A stretch of DNA of 64,000 nucleotides from Thermoflexales bacterium (lineage in GTDB: Bacteria; Chloroflexota; Anaerolineae; J036; Brachytrichaceae). Shown here piece by piece: positions 1 to 9,428 of the stretch. The stretch's first letter is position 1. Each line of letters starts with the position of its first letter. Where the stretch lies: positions 1 through 64,000 of the forward strand of contig JANWVF010000022.1 of the NCBI GenBank assembly GCA_025056965.1, read 5' to 3'. Both the position numbers and the translations under genes were made by a program. Below the pieces are notes generated by a model. That model searched no databases. It had not been told where the DNA came from and saw only the letters and a list, made by a program, of their open reading frames with translations.

Positions 1-1
1 T

Positions 2-649
2 CTGGAGCGCATGCTGCAGGTCATCCCCGAACCGCGCCCGACGCTGAAGCCGCATGCGCCGCGCATGTTGGTCATCAATGTTGACCCGGAGAAGCTCGGC
101 TCGGTGATTGGGCCGGGCGGCAAGACCGTGCGCTCGATCCAAGATCAGACCGGCGCTAAGATTGACATTGAGGATGATGGCCGCGTCTTTATCTCCTCGC
201 CCGATAGCGCCGGCGCTGAGAAGGCTCGCGAGATGATCGAGAGCATGACCGGTTCGGTCACTCTGGGCGGCATTTACACCGGCAAGGTGGTGCGCATCAC
301 CGAATTCGGCGCTTTCGTCGAAATCATGCCGAAGACGGATGGCATGGTGCACGTGTCGCAGCTCAGCGATCATCCGGTGCGCAACGTGGCCGACGAAGTG
401 AAGGTCGGCCAAGAAATCACGGTCATGGTGATCGGCAACGAAAACGGGAAGATCCGCCTCAGCCGCCGAGCGGTGCTCGAAGGCCTGACGTTGGAGGAGG
501 CACAGGAAGTTGATCGCGCCGGCGGACGCGGCATTCCGCGTCGCGACGGTGGAGGGCGCAGCAGCCACGCCAGCGGGCGCGAACGCGAACGCGAGCGAGA
601 GCGGCGCCCCCCCTTGCGCCGCAGCGGGCCGGATCGCCACCGTGGCTAG
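2..649 (+). CDS. pnp: Polyribonucleotide nucleotidyltransferase, C-terminal part (KH and S1 domains); 5' end outside window
   Basis: KH motif VIGPGGKTVRSIQDQTGAKIDIEDDG followed by S1 domain GGIYTGKVVRITEFGAFVEIMPKTDGMVHVSQLS; low-complexity RERERER tail. Confidence 0.95.
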   Translation: MERMLQVIPEPRPTLKPHAPRMLVINVDPEKLGSVIGPGGKTVRSIQDQTGAKIDIEDDGRVFISSPDSAGAEKAREMIESMTGSVTLGGIYTGKVVRITEFGAFVEIMPKTDGMVHVSQLSDHPVRNVADEVKVGQEITVMVIGNENGKIRLSRRAVLEGLTLEEAQEVDRAGGRGIPRRDGGGRSSHASGRERERERERRPPLRRSGPDRHRG

Positions 650-694
650 TTCGAACGATGGCCTCGTGGACGCAACGCTCACGAGGCCGTTCAT

Positions 695-1873
695 TTACCT
701 GAGGGCTAGTGCGCCTTCCAGCAACCGTTTGACCTCGAACGGATCGGTTGCGATGGTGTTGTGGGCGTAAAGGTCAATTGCGCCGATGTCCGATGAACGC
801 ATCTGCGGCGCGCCTCGGTCGCCCAACCGAACGATAACCGGGAAGCCTGACCAGTCTTCTTCGTCTGCCGGATCGCCTTCCGGTCGCGAATCCGCGACGC
901 GCGGAAACAGCGGAAACAAAGGAGGCATGAGCACGGCAACATCGAAGGCGCGCACGTCGGCGCGCTCAATCAGCGCACCCAAGACGTCGTAGAGCGCATC
1001 CGCCAAGTCATCGTCGAGCGCGCAGCCGTAGATCCAAGTATCCTTGGGGCGATTAGCGGCGAGATAGACGAAGCCGCGCAGCCGGCCGACGCGCAGGCCT
1101 AACCCGATGTCGTCGTGGGCAGCCTGCAGATCGTCGAAGTAGTTCGCGCGGTGTTGAGCGCGATAGGTGAGCGCTGCGCGGCGCAGCATCTCCACCTTGG
1201 CGTAATGCATGCCACGCCCCAGCGCAATTTGCGCGTGCGCGTGCGGGATCGAGGCACCACCCTTTAGTCCCCCGTTCCAGAGCCAGATAAAGTAGCGCGC
1301 CTGCGGGTCGTGCTGATGCGCGCGCTGCGCCCATGCCAACGATGTGCGAAAGTAGTCGCGCAAATGCGCGCGGGTGAAAGCCAACGGGTTCGGCTCGTCG
1401 AAGATGAGCACCGCACACTGGCCTTCCCAGCGCGCGATGTTACTGGCCGTGATGCAGTATTCACCGCGCACCCGGCCGAAGATGTCTTCGGTCGTCGTTC
1501 GCGTCGGATCGGCAAAAATATCGTCGGCTAAGGGTAAAGCGTGCGCAACCGGAGTCCGATCATCGCCATCGCCGGCGGCGCTACGGGCATCGCGCGTCGC
1601 ACGCTCGGCGTCATCGTCCAGGGTAATCGGTCGCCAGCGCCGCAGCGGGTTGAACAGCGCGCCATCGAAAGTGACGCGGTTGGTCACGCGCACCACCGTC
1701 TGATGCTCTACGGCGGCCACCGAGCCGAACTGCGATTCGACCCACGCGCGCATCGTCTGTGGCACGCGGCATTCCCCAATGACGCGATCCACGCGAAAGA
1801 GGCGATTGAAACGCCAACGGCGCTCGGCCGGCAGCGCAGCGATGAGCTCTGGAAGTTCGACGATGGTCGGCAT
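695..1873 (-). CDS. GalT/HIT-superfamily nucleotidyltransferase-like protein
   Basis: 392 aa ORF with HxHxQ-type motif SIPHAHAQIALG and HIT/GalT-like context (ILIFDEPNPLAFTRAHLRDYF). Confidence 0.6.
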   Translation of the reverse strand: MPTIVELPELIAALPAERRWRFNRLFRVDRVIGECRVPQTMRAWVESQFGSVAAVEHQTVVRVTNRVTFDGALFNPLRRWRPITLDDDAERATRDARSAAGDGDDRTPVAHALPLADDIFADPTRTTTEDIFGRVRGEYCITASNIARWEGQCAVLIFDEPNPLAFTRAHLRDYFRTSLAWAQRAHQHDPQARYFIWLWNGGLKGGASIPHAHAQIALGRGMHYAKVEMLRRAALTYRAQHRANYFDDLQAAHDDIGLGLRVGRLRGFVYLAANRPKDTWIYGCALDDDLADALYDVLGALIERADVRAFDVAVLMPPLFPLFPRVADSRPEGDPADEEDWSGFPVIVRLGDRGAPQMRSSDIGAIDLYAHNTIATDPFEVKRLLEGALALR

Positions 1874-2024
1874 ATGGTCGCATGTTGTGGCAACTACCCG
1901 GCAGGGCTCAGTCGGCGCCCGGCCTGATTCTGCCTCTCACCATCCATGGCAAACGGGAGCTATTCTAGTCGCGGGCTCATTTCAGACCGACCGAGGTCGG
2001 CGCGTTTGTATCCTGCGCAGCCGT

Positions 2025-2030
2025 TATAAT
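2025..2030 (+). promoter_or_regulatory. -10 box TATAAT of Rieske gene
   Basis: TATAAT 22 nt upstream of ATG at 2053. Confidence 0.5.
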
Positions 2031-2052
2031 CCCCATCGGTAGTAGTTGTTGT

Positions 2053-2364
2053 ATGGCCGAAAAGTTCGTGTTCGCAGCGAAGTTGGATGCGGTGAGGGAA
2101 GGGGAGATCACGGCCGTCATCATTGACGAGACGCCCATCGCACTCACCAAGCTGAACGGCGAGGTGCGCGCCTTCGGCGACATTTGCACGCACGACGACG
2201 GGCCGTTGGCCGAAGGACACATCGAGGGTCAATGCGTCGTTTGCCCCAGGCACGGCGCACGCTTCGACTTGTTTACCGGTCAGCCCACCTTCCCTGCAGC
2301 AGTTAAAATTCCGATCTACGAGACGAGAATCGAAGGAGACGAGATCAAGGTCAGGATCGAATGA
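2053..2364 (+). CDS. Rieske [2Fe-2S] ferredoxin (non-heme oxygenase ferredoxin-like)
   Basis: CTHDDGPL...CPRHGARFDLFTGQP: C-x-H...C-x2-H Rieske motif. Confidence 0.88.
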   Translation: MAEKFVFAAKLDAVREGEITAVIIDETPIALTKLNGEVRAFGDICTHDDGPLAEGHIEGQCVVCPRHGARFDLFTGQPTFPAAVKIPIYETRIEGDEIKVRIE

Positions 2365-2411
2365 AAATCGGAGCAGCCGTCAATCCGGCGCTCTGAACTT
2401 TAATTGAACAA

Positions 2412-2533
2412 GCGGCCTTCGGGGCAGGGTGAAATTCCCGATCGGTGGTATAGCCCACGAGCGCGTTGAGAGGCGCGCAGGATCCGGTGCGACTCCGGAG
2501 CCGACAGTGATAGTCTGGATGTAAAGAAGGCTC
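2412..2533 (+). ncRNA. FMN riboswitch (RFN element)
   Basis: Near-consensus RFN: CCTTCGGGGCAGGGTGAAATTCCCGATCGGTGGTATAGCCCACGAGC...GGATCCGGTGCGACTCCGGAGCCGACAGTGATAGTCTGGATGTAAAGAAGG; P1 GCCTTC/GAAGGC closes. Confidence 0.97.
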
Positions 2534-2672
2534 TATAGACGCAGGACAAGCGCAGCAGCGCAACCTGCAGCCCTATCATGCGCGCGGCGTACTCGGCAGC
2601 GAGCGCTACATCGTGCGCGTGATGCGGTTGCAGGTGTATTCGCATTCGCTGCTGCGCTGCGCAGGCGCGATT

Positions 2673-2710
2673 GGACAGCCCCGAGGACCGCATGGTTCAA
2701 GGGGCTGTTC
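2673..2710 (+). promoter_or_regulatory. SD-sequestering hairpin (expression platform of FMN riboswitch)
   Basis: GGACAGCCCC/GGGGCTGTTC 10-bp stem; 3' arm overlaps AAGGGG Shine-Dalgarno 8 nt before ATG 2713. Confidence 0.65.
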
Positions 2711-2712
2711 TC

Positions 2713-3522
2713 ATGATTGCAAGACACGGAAATAAGCCACTGACGAACCGATCGCTCACAATCGCCACACACTACTCGGCGGCGTCGCGATTGGCGCCGC
2801 TGCTCGGGTTAATCGCGTTCGTCCTGGTTTGGCAACTGCTCTCGCTGCGCTACCCGCCCTTCATCCTGCCCGGGCCGGGCAGCGTCGCCGCGCGCCTCAT
2901 CGAAAAGCTCGCCGACGGCTCGTTGGTCATACATAGCGCGGCGACGCTCTCAGCGGCGATCCCCGGCTTGATCCTCGGCACATTGGTCGCATTCGCGTTA
3001 GGCGTGCCAATCGCGAAATCGCCACTGGCCGACCGACTGATCTCGCCGTTCATCGTCGCCTCGCAAGGCGTCCCCTTCGTCGTCGTTGCGCCGCTCCTGT
3101 TCATCTGGTTCGGCAGCGGCTTACAGGCGAAGATTCTGGTCTGCGCGATGGTGGTGTTCTTCCCGATCGCCATCAACGTCATCGCCGGCCTGCGCAGCAC
3201 GCCACCCGTCCTGCGCGATTTGTTTCGCGCGCTGGGCGCGACGCCGTCCGAGATGTTCCTCAAGCTGGAGCTGCCGTCGGCGCTGCCGTTCATCTTCGCC
3301 GGGCTGCGGGTGGGTGGCACGCTCTCGATGATCGGCGCGATCACCGGCGAGTTCCTCAGCGCCGACCGCGGCCTGGGCTTCATGATCAACCTCGGCAACG
3401 GCCTATATGACACCGCGTTGGTCATCGCCGGCGTGCTCACCACCGTGCTCATTGCTTTAGCGATCTACAGCGCCATTCGCTTGGCCGAGCGTGCCCTGCG
3501 GGTGGAACGCTGGGCGGAGTAG
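2713..3522 (+). CDS. ribX: ABC transporter permease (predicted riboflavin/precursor transporter, RibX-like)
   Basis: BPD_transp_1-type permease; FMN riboswitch upstream and NMT1/THI5-like binding protein downstream. Start at 2713 chosen from SD; 2671 and 2692 are in-frame alternatives. Confidence 0.75.
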   Translation: MIARHGNKPLTNRSLTIATHYSAASRLAPLLGLIAFVLVWQLLSLRYPPFILPGPGSVAARLIEKLADGSLVIHSAATLSAAIPGLILGTLVAFALGVPIAKSPLADRLISPFIVASQGVPFVVVAPLLFIWFGSGLQAKILVCAMVVFFPIAINVIAGLRSTPPVLRDLFRALGATPSEMFLKLELPSALPFIFAGLRVGGTLSMIGAITGEFLSADRGLGFMINLGNGLYDTALVIAGVLTTVLIALAIYSAIRLAERALRVERWAE

Positions 3523-3548
3523 ACGTCTGTTTTGTGAGGAGCAAGTGT

Positions 3549-4538
3549 ATGAATAAGTTGAGTTTGTCTCTTGTGAGTGTGTCGTTTCTGATGCTGAGCG
3601 CTTGCGCCGTGCCGGCGCCCCCGCCGCGCGCCGCGCAGCCGAGTCCGACGCTGCAGAAGATCAGGCTGCCGATGGGCTACATCCCCAATGTGCAGTTCGC
3701 GCCGTATTACGTCGCGGTCGAGCGCGGCTACTTCGCCGAAGCGGGGATCGAACTTGAGTTCGACTACAGGTTTGAGACCGACGGCGTGAAGTTGGTTGCC
3801 GCCGGCGAGCTGCCGTTCGCCGTAGCCAGCGGCGAGCAAGTCGTGCTGGCCCGCGCTCAGGGGCTGCCGGTCAAATACTTCGTGCAGTGGTATCGCCAGT
3901 TTCCCATTGCCGTCTTTAGTCTGAAGACCAAAGGTATCGAGAAGCCGGAGGATCTGAAAGGCAAGACGGTGGGCATTCCGGGCTTCTTCGGCGCGACCTA
4001 CGTTGGCTGGCGCGCCTTCCTGGATGCCAATGGGCTGAGCGAGCGAGACATGCAAGTGCAAGAGATCGGGTTCACTCAAATCGCCGCCGTGCAACAGGGC
4101 AAGGTAGATGCTGCCGTGGGCTACACCGTCAACGAGCCGCTTGTGCTGGAGGCGAATGGCTTTCCCGTCAACGTCTTCCGCGTCAGCGACCAGGTGGAGA
4201 TGGTCGCCAACGGCCTAATCACCAACGAAGAGACGATCCGCGAGAATCCAGCCTTGGTGCGCGGCATGGCGCGCGCACTGCTGCGCGGCATCGCCGACAC
4301 GATCGCCGACCCTGATGCAGCAATGCGGATCTCGAGCAAGTTTGTCGAAGGATTGAAAGCCGACGACCCCATCCAAAAGCAAGTGCTGCTCGCTACGATC
4401 GAGGCGATGCGCGGTGAACAGCTGGGTATCTCATCTCCCCAGGCGTGGGAGAACACCCAGAACACACTTTTGGCCATCGGCCAGATCACGCAGAAGATGG
4501 ACGTGAACGAATTCTTCACTAACGAGTTCGTGCAGTGA
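3549..4538 (+). CDS. ribY: NMT1/THI5-like ABC transporter substrate-binding lipoprotein (RibY-like)
   Basis: Lipobox LSAC; IRLPMGYIPNVQFAPYYVAVERGYFAEAGIELEF typical of the NMT1/THI5 family. Confidence 0.78.
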   Translation: MNKLSLSLVSVSFLMLSACAVPAPPPRAAQPSPTLQKIRLPMGYIPNVQFAPYYVAVERGYFAEAGIELEFDYRFETDGVKLVAAGELPFAVASGEQVVLARAQGLPVKYFVQWYRQFPIAVFSLKTKGIEKPEDLKGKTVGIPGFFGATYVGWRAFLDANGLSERDMQVQEIGFTQIAAVQQGKVDAAVGYTVNEPLVLEANGFPVNVFRVSDQVEMVANGLITNEETIRENPALVRGMARALLRGIADTIADPDAAMRISSKFVEGLKADDPIQKQVLLATIEAMRGEQLGISSPQAWENTQNTLLAIGQITQKMDVNEFFTNEFVQ

Positions 4539-4545
4539 AGACCAG

Positions 4546-4580
4546 ACCCGCACAGGGCATCCAGCCCTGTGCGGGTTCTT
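4546..4580 (+). terminator. Intrinsic-terminator-like hairpin between binding protein and ATPase genes
   Basis: ACCCGCACAGGGC-ATCCA-GCCCTGTGCGGGT 13-bp perfect stem followed by TCTTT. Confidence 0.7.
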
Positions 4581-4594
4581 TAGGCAACCCCTGC

Positions 4595-5371
<777 letters not shown>

Positions 5372-5397
5372 TGGTCTGAGTCGTTGACCGCTCTGCT

Positions 5398-5443
5398 GGG
5401 CACGAGATTCAGCCGCCGTTTCCTCATTTCATTTCTCGTGCCC
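5398..5443. terminator. Inverted repeat at convergent gene ends
   Basis: GGGCACGAGA...TCTCGTGCCC, 10-bp perfect arms, 26-nt spacer, between convergent ABC ATPase and cdaA 3' ends. Confidence 0.4.
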
Positions 5444-6250
5444 GCGCAGGAAGGCCGGCAAGATCGAGGCAGCCTTCTGAATGCCGGGCTGCGCCAAGGC
5501 GATGAGCGCGCTCTCGAGGTGATCGGGTTCGATGCGACGGATGAGCCGGCCATTGTGCGCAATGCTGATTGAGCCGCGCTCCTCGGACACGATGATGGCA
5601 ATAGCGTCCGTGCCCTCGGTAACGCCGATCCCGGCGCGATGGCGCAGACCGATGCGCGCGTCTTCGGGCGTCGAAGCGGTCAGCGGCAGCACGCACCCGG
5701 CGGCTGCGACGCGACCGTGGCGGATGATGACTCCGCCGTCGTGCAGGGGCGTATGCGGGTCGAAGATGGTGAGCAAGATGTCCGGCGTCAGTTCGGCATC
5801 CAGCGGCACACCGGTGTCAATCAGGTCTTGCAGGCCGGTGTCGCGTTCGATGACGATCAGTGCGCCGTGACGCCGAGCGGCCAGGCGTTGGGCAGCGTCG
5901 CTGATTTTGCGCACCATCACCTCCAGGTTGGTCTTGCGCGGCGCGACCAGCATCTCGTTGAAGCGTCCTAGTCGCTCCAACGCGCGCCGCAGCTCCGGTT
6001 GAAAGATGACGGGCACGGCGACCAGTAAGGCCGGCAGCGCTGTGCGCATGATCAGGTTGAAGGTCGGCAGCTGCGCCGTCCCGCCCAAGAGCAGTGTGAT
6101 CGCGCCCAGTACCAACAGGCCGCGGATCAGCGGCACGGCTTGTGTGGCGCGCACCAGCAGCAACACGCCGAAGAACACCAGCGACACCAGGGCGATGTCA
6201 ATGACAGCCAGCCAGTTCAGTCGCTGGAGAACCCAAATCAGGTCAGTCAT
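5429..6250 (-). CDS. cdaA: Diadenylate cyclase CdaA (DisA_N domain, membrane-anchored)
   Basis: N-terminal TM helices; DGA-type HDGGVII and RHRAGIG motifs. Confidence 0.93.
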   Translation of the reverse strand: MTDLIWVLQRLNWLAVIDIALVSLVFFGVLLLVRATQAVPLIRGLLVLGAITLLLGGTAQLPTFNLIMRTALPALLVAVPVIFQPELRRALERLGRFNEMLVAPRKTNLEVMVRKISDAAQRLAARRHGALIVIERDTGLQDLIDTGVPLDAELTPDILLTIFDPHTPLHDGGVIIRHGRVAAAGCVLPLTASTPEDARIGLRHRAGIGVTEGTDAIAIIVSEERGSISIAHNGRLIRRIEPDHLESALIALAQPGIQKAASILPAFLRGHEK

Positions 6251-6406
6251 AGCATGAGAACATCCACCGTGTCGTCATCCGTCCAGAGGTTCGGCGCAGC
6301 GCGAATGACCGATAATGGTGCTCGATGACGGTTGCGCGGGCTTATGCTCAAAGCGAGATTGTAGCCCAGCCCTCGGCATTTACTTGACGTTTACCTTCCG
6401 CTTGAC

Positions 6407-8104
6407 ATGCGTCGCATCGTCGAAAGCGCGCTCGCCATCACGATTGCGTTGCTCATCGCGCTCACATTAGTGGCGATGTTTGCCAAGCAAGCACGCGCGC
6501 AGCTCTGGCAGGGCTTCTCCACCTATGCGAGCCCGTTCCTCGGTGAGTGGCCGACCGGCGCTGCCCGACAACCGTTGGCGAGGCGCGTCGTAGTGGTGCT
6601 GTCGCGCGGCATGCGGCTGGCAGAATCGCGCCAGATGCCGACGCTGAACGCGTTGCGCGCGCGCGGCGCCGACGTCACCATCGAGTCGAAGCCGCCGACC
6701 TATCGCCTCTCCGCCACGCTGACCTGGCTCTCCGGCGCATGGCCGGAAACCCACGGCGCAACCACGAATAGCGCCGTCCTACTCCCCCAACCGGACACGA
6801 TTCTGCGCGCCATGCAAGCAAACGGTCAAGCGACGGCATTTATCGGATCCGACCAGTTGAGCGACCTGTTCGGTGCGGCATTGCAGCGCATCGAGCTGGT
6901 GGACGAACTAGAAGCAATCGCGCGCGATCGCCAAGCGCTCGAGCTGGTGCTGGGCATGCTGAGCGATCCGAGCCGGCCTGCGCAATTCGTGCTGGTTGAG
7001 CTCGCGTCCTTGGAGGCGGTCGCGCCTGCCGAATCGGAGTCGTATCGTGCCGCGACGGAAGCGACCGACCGGCACATCGCGGCCATCGTCAATGCGCTCG
7101 ACTTAGGCGCGGATGCGCTGGTCGTCCTGTCCGATCGCGGGCTCACGGACGACGGGCGCGACGGCGGGGGCGAAGCAGAAGTCACGCGCACGCCGCTCGT
7201 GCTGGTCGGTGCCGGCATCGTCCCCGGCACCCAGGCAATCGCGCCGGCCACTGCTATCGCGCCCACGTTGGCCGCGCTGGCCGGCGCACCCATGCCCATC
7301 CATGCGCAAGGCGGGCCGATCTTGGAAGTCCTCTCGCCCGCGCCGACGTTGCCGATGGCCTCTGCCCAACAGCTGACCGCGTTCTACGAGCAGTGGAGCG
7401 TTGTGATGCGTCAGCCGCGCTTCGCCTCGGAGCTTCTGCGCCGGTATGAAGACCGCCTGGCAGCAGGCGACACCGTAGGTTACGCTCAGTGGCTCGCCGA
7501 GCTGAACCGGTCGGTTGCCCGAGCCGTTGCAGAACGTTTGAACGGCGAGCGCGTCGCGCGCTTGCCCTTCGCGATCGGAGTCGCCCTGCTTTTGCTGACC
7601 ATTGCCGGCCTGATCCTCAACGCACATTTCGTCCGGCCGCTGGTCGGCGTGGCTGCCTACATTGTCGCGTGGTCGGTGCTCTTCTTCATCGTGCGGGGCG
7701 CCGATTTCTCCCTTTCGCTCTTCTCGGACGGCAACCCCACGGCGACGTTCGGCGAGTGGGAGCGCATCTCGAGCGCGCTGATGGGGCTGATCGGTCTGGC
7801 GATCGCGCTCACGACCGGCGCGTGCGAAGACGTCTTCGACGCGATCGCCACGACCTTGAGCGCCATCGGCCTCATCGCGCTCTTTCAATTGCTGGCCTTC
7901 ACGTGGTTCTACTGGCAATGGGGCGATGCCTTCACATGGACGCTGCCGGAATCCTCGGCGTTTACGGCCGGGCTGCTGGCTTTGACGCAGCTGGCTGCCT
8001 TGAATGTGCGAGCGACGCCCGATCTCCCTGAGCTGCCGCTGGCGCTGCTGATCGCCATCGCCACGGCCGTGATCTATGCGCTGGTTCGGCGGTCCGTGGC
8101 CTGA
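6407..8104 (+). CDS. Alkaline-phosphatase-superfamily-like membrane protein with altered metal-site motifs
   Basis: Signal/TM N-terminus, phosphodiesterase-like fold signatures (PETHG, VVLSDRGL), C-terminal TM helices. Confidence 0.6.
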   Translation: MRRIVESALAITIALLIALTLVAMFAKQARAQLWQGFSTYASPFLGEWPTGAARQPLARRVVVVLSRGMRLAESRQMPTLNALRARGADVTIESKPPTYRLSATLTWLSGAWPETHGATTNSAVLLPQPDTILRAMQANGQATAFIGSDQLSDLFGAALQRIELVDELEAIARDRQALELVLGMLSDPSRPAQFVLVELASLEAVAPAESESYRAATEATDRHIAAIVNALDLGADALVVLSDRGLTDDGRDGGGEAEVTRTPLVLVGAGIVPGTQAIAPATAIAPTLAALAGAPMPIHAQGGPILEVLSPAPTLPMASAQQLTAFYEQWSVVMRQPRFASELLRRYEDRLAAGDTVGYAQWLAELNRSVARAVAERLNGERVARLPFAIGVALLLLTIAGLILNAHFVRPLVGVAAYIVAWSVLFFIVRGADFSLSLFSDGNPTATFGEWERISSALMGLIGLAIALTTGACEDVFDAIATTLSAIGLIALFQLLAFTWFYWQWGDAFTWTLPESSAFTAGLLALTQLAALNVRATPDLPELPLALLIAIATAVIYALVRRSVA

Positions 8105-9333
8105 GCAGCGCGCCGATCAGTCGCTTGCGCGCCGAATTCGCCGTCGGCCACCGTGATCCGCAGCGGATCGCCGGGGTGCACGTCACCTACCGAGCGCACC
8201 AGTTCGCCGGTGGCACGGCGAACGATCGCGTAGCCGCGCGCCAGCGTCGCTGCCGGCCCGACGCCCTCCAGGCGGGCGCGCAACCCCTCGAATCGTAGTC
8301 GGGCTAGGGCTAGACGGTGGGCCTGCGCCGCGGTCAACCGCCGGCCTAGGTCGTCCAGCTTCTCGCGCCGGCGCGCCAACTGATGTGCCGGGCTGAGCAG
8401 GCGCAGCGCGCGCTGCAGCGCCGCCAGCCGTGCGCGCGCATCGCCGATTTGCTCCGCCATCAGTTCGGCCATTGCGGCGCTTAGCGCATCCACCCGCATG
8501 CGCAGATCGTTGATGTCAGGCGTGATGATCTCTGCGGCAGCCGAGGGCGTCGGGGCGCGCACATCGGCCGCGAAGTCGGCCAGCGTGAAGTCAATCTCGT
8601 GGCCTATGCCGCTCACCACCGGCACGGACGAGTTGGCGATTGCGCGCACCACCCGTTCATCGTTGAACGCCCATAGCTCCTCCAAGCTGCCACCGCCGCG
8701 CGCAACCAGGATCACATCGCACTGCCCCAGCGCGTTGAGCTTGTGGATGGCGCGGACGATCTGCTCTGGGGCTTCTTCGCCCTGCACGGCGGTCGGCGCC
8801 AGCACGACCTGGATGAGCGGATAGCGCCGTCGAAGCACGTTCAGGATGTCTTGAAAGGCTGCGCCCGTCGGTGAGGTCGCGACACCGAGCACGCGCGGGA
8901 ATTCCGGCAGTGGACGCTTGCGGGCGGCATCGAACAGCCCTTCCGCCTCCAGCTTCCGCTTGAGTCGCTCCAACTCGGCGTTCAGATCGCCGGTGCCCTG
9001 CGCAACCAGCGACTCGACGTAGAGCTGGTAGAGGCCGTCTCGCTCATACACGCTCACGCGGCCGCGTGCGATGACCGAGTCACCATTCTGCAACGTGCGC
9101 GCGATGCGCGTCGCTTGGCTGCGCCACATCACGCACCGAATCTGCGCCGTCGCATCTTTGAGCGTGAAGTACAGGTGACCGGATGTCGGGCGGGACAAGT
9201 TGCTGACCTCGCCGGCCACGCGCACATCTTCGAGCGCTTCATCGCTCTCGATCAAGTCTTTGATGTGCGCGGTCAGCTCCGAGACGCTCAACGGCGGGTT
9301 GGTCTGCAAGATGGATTGGAAACCGTATTGCAT
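8074..9333 (-). CDS. xseA: Exodeoxyribonuclease VII large subunit
   Basis: VSELTAHIKDLIE..., EVSNLSRPTSGHLYFTLKDATAQIRCVMWR, GHEIDFTLADFAADVRAPTPSAAAE. Confidence 0.96.
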   Translation of the reverse strand: MQYGFQSILQTNPPLSVSELTAHIKDLIESDEALEDVRVAGEVSNLSRPTSGHLYFTLKDATAQIRCVMWRSQATRIARTLQNGDSVIARGRVSVYERDGLYQLYVESLVAQGTGDLNAELERLKRKLEAEGLFDAARKRPLPEFPRVLGVATSPTGAAFQDILNVLRRRYPLIQVVLAPTAVQGEEAPEQIVRAIHKLNALGQCDVILVARGGGSLEELWAFNDERVVRAIANSSVPVVSGIGHEIDFTLADFAADVRAPTPSAAAEIITPDINDLRMRVDALSAAMAELMAEQIGDARARLAALQRALRLLSPAHQLARRREKLDDLGRRLTAAQAHRLALARLRFEGLRARLEGVGPAATLARGYAIVRRATGELVRSVGDVHPGDPLRITVADGEFGAQATDRRAAQATDRRTSA

Positions 9334-9428
9334 AGATTCGCTTCTCCGTTTGCCCTTCGCCTGGCCGATTCACCGCCCTTTGAGCGCGCCGTGCGGCGAG
9401 GCGAACGCTCAGGCACAATGCGCGGCGG

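Noticed and set aside
590-640. GCGAACGCGAACGCGAGCGAGAGCG repeat as a regulatory element
   Set aside because: Encodes the RERERER tail of PNPase; better explained as low-complexity protein tail.
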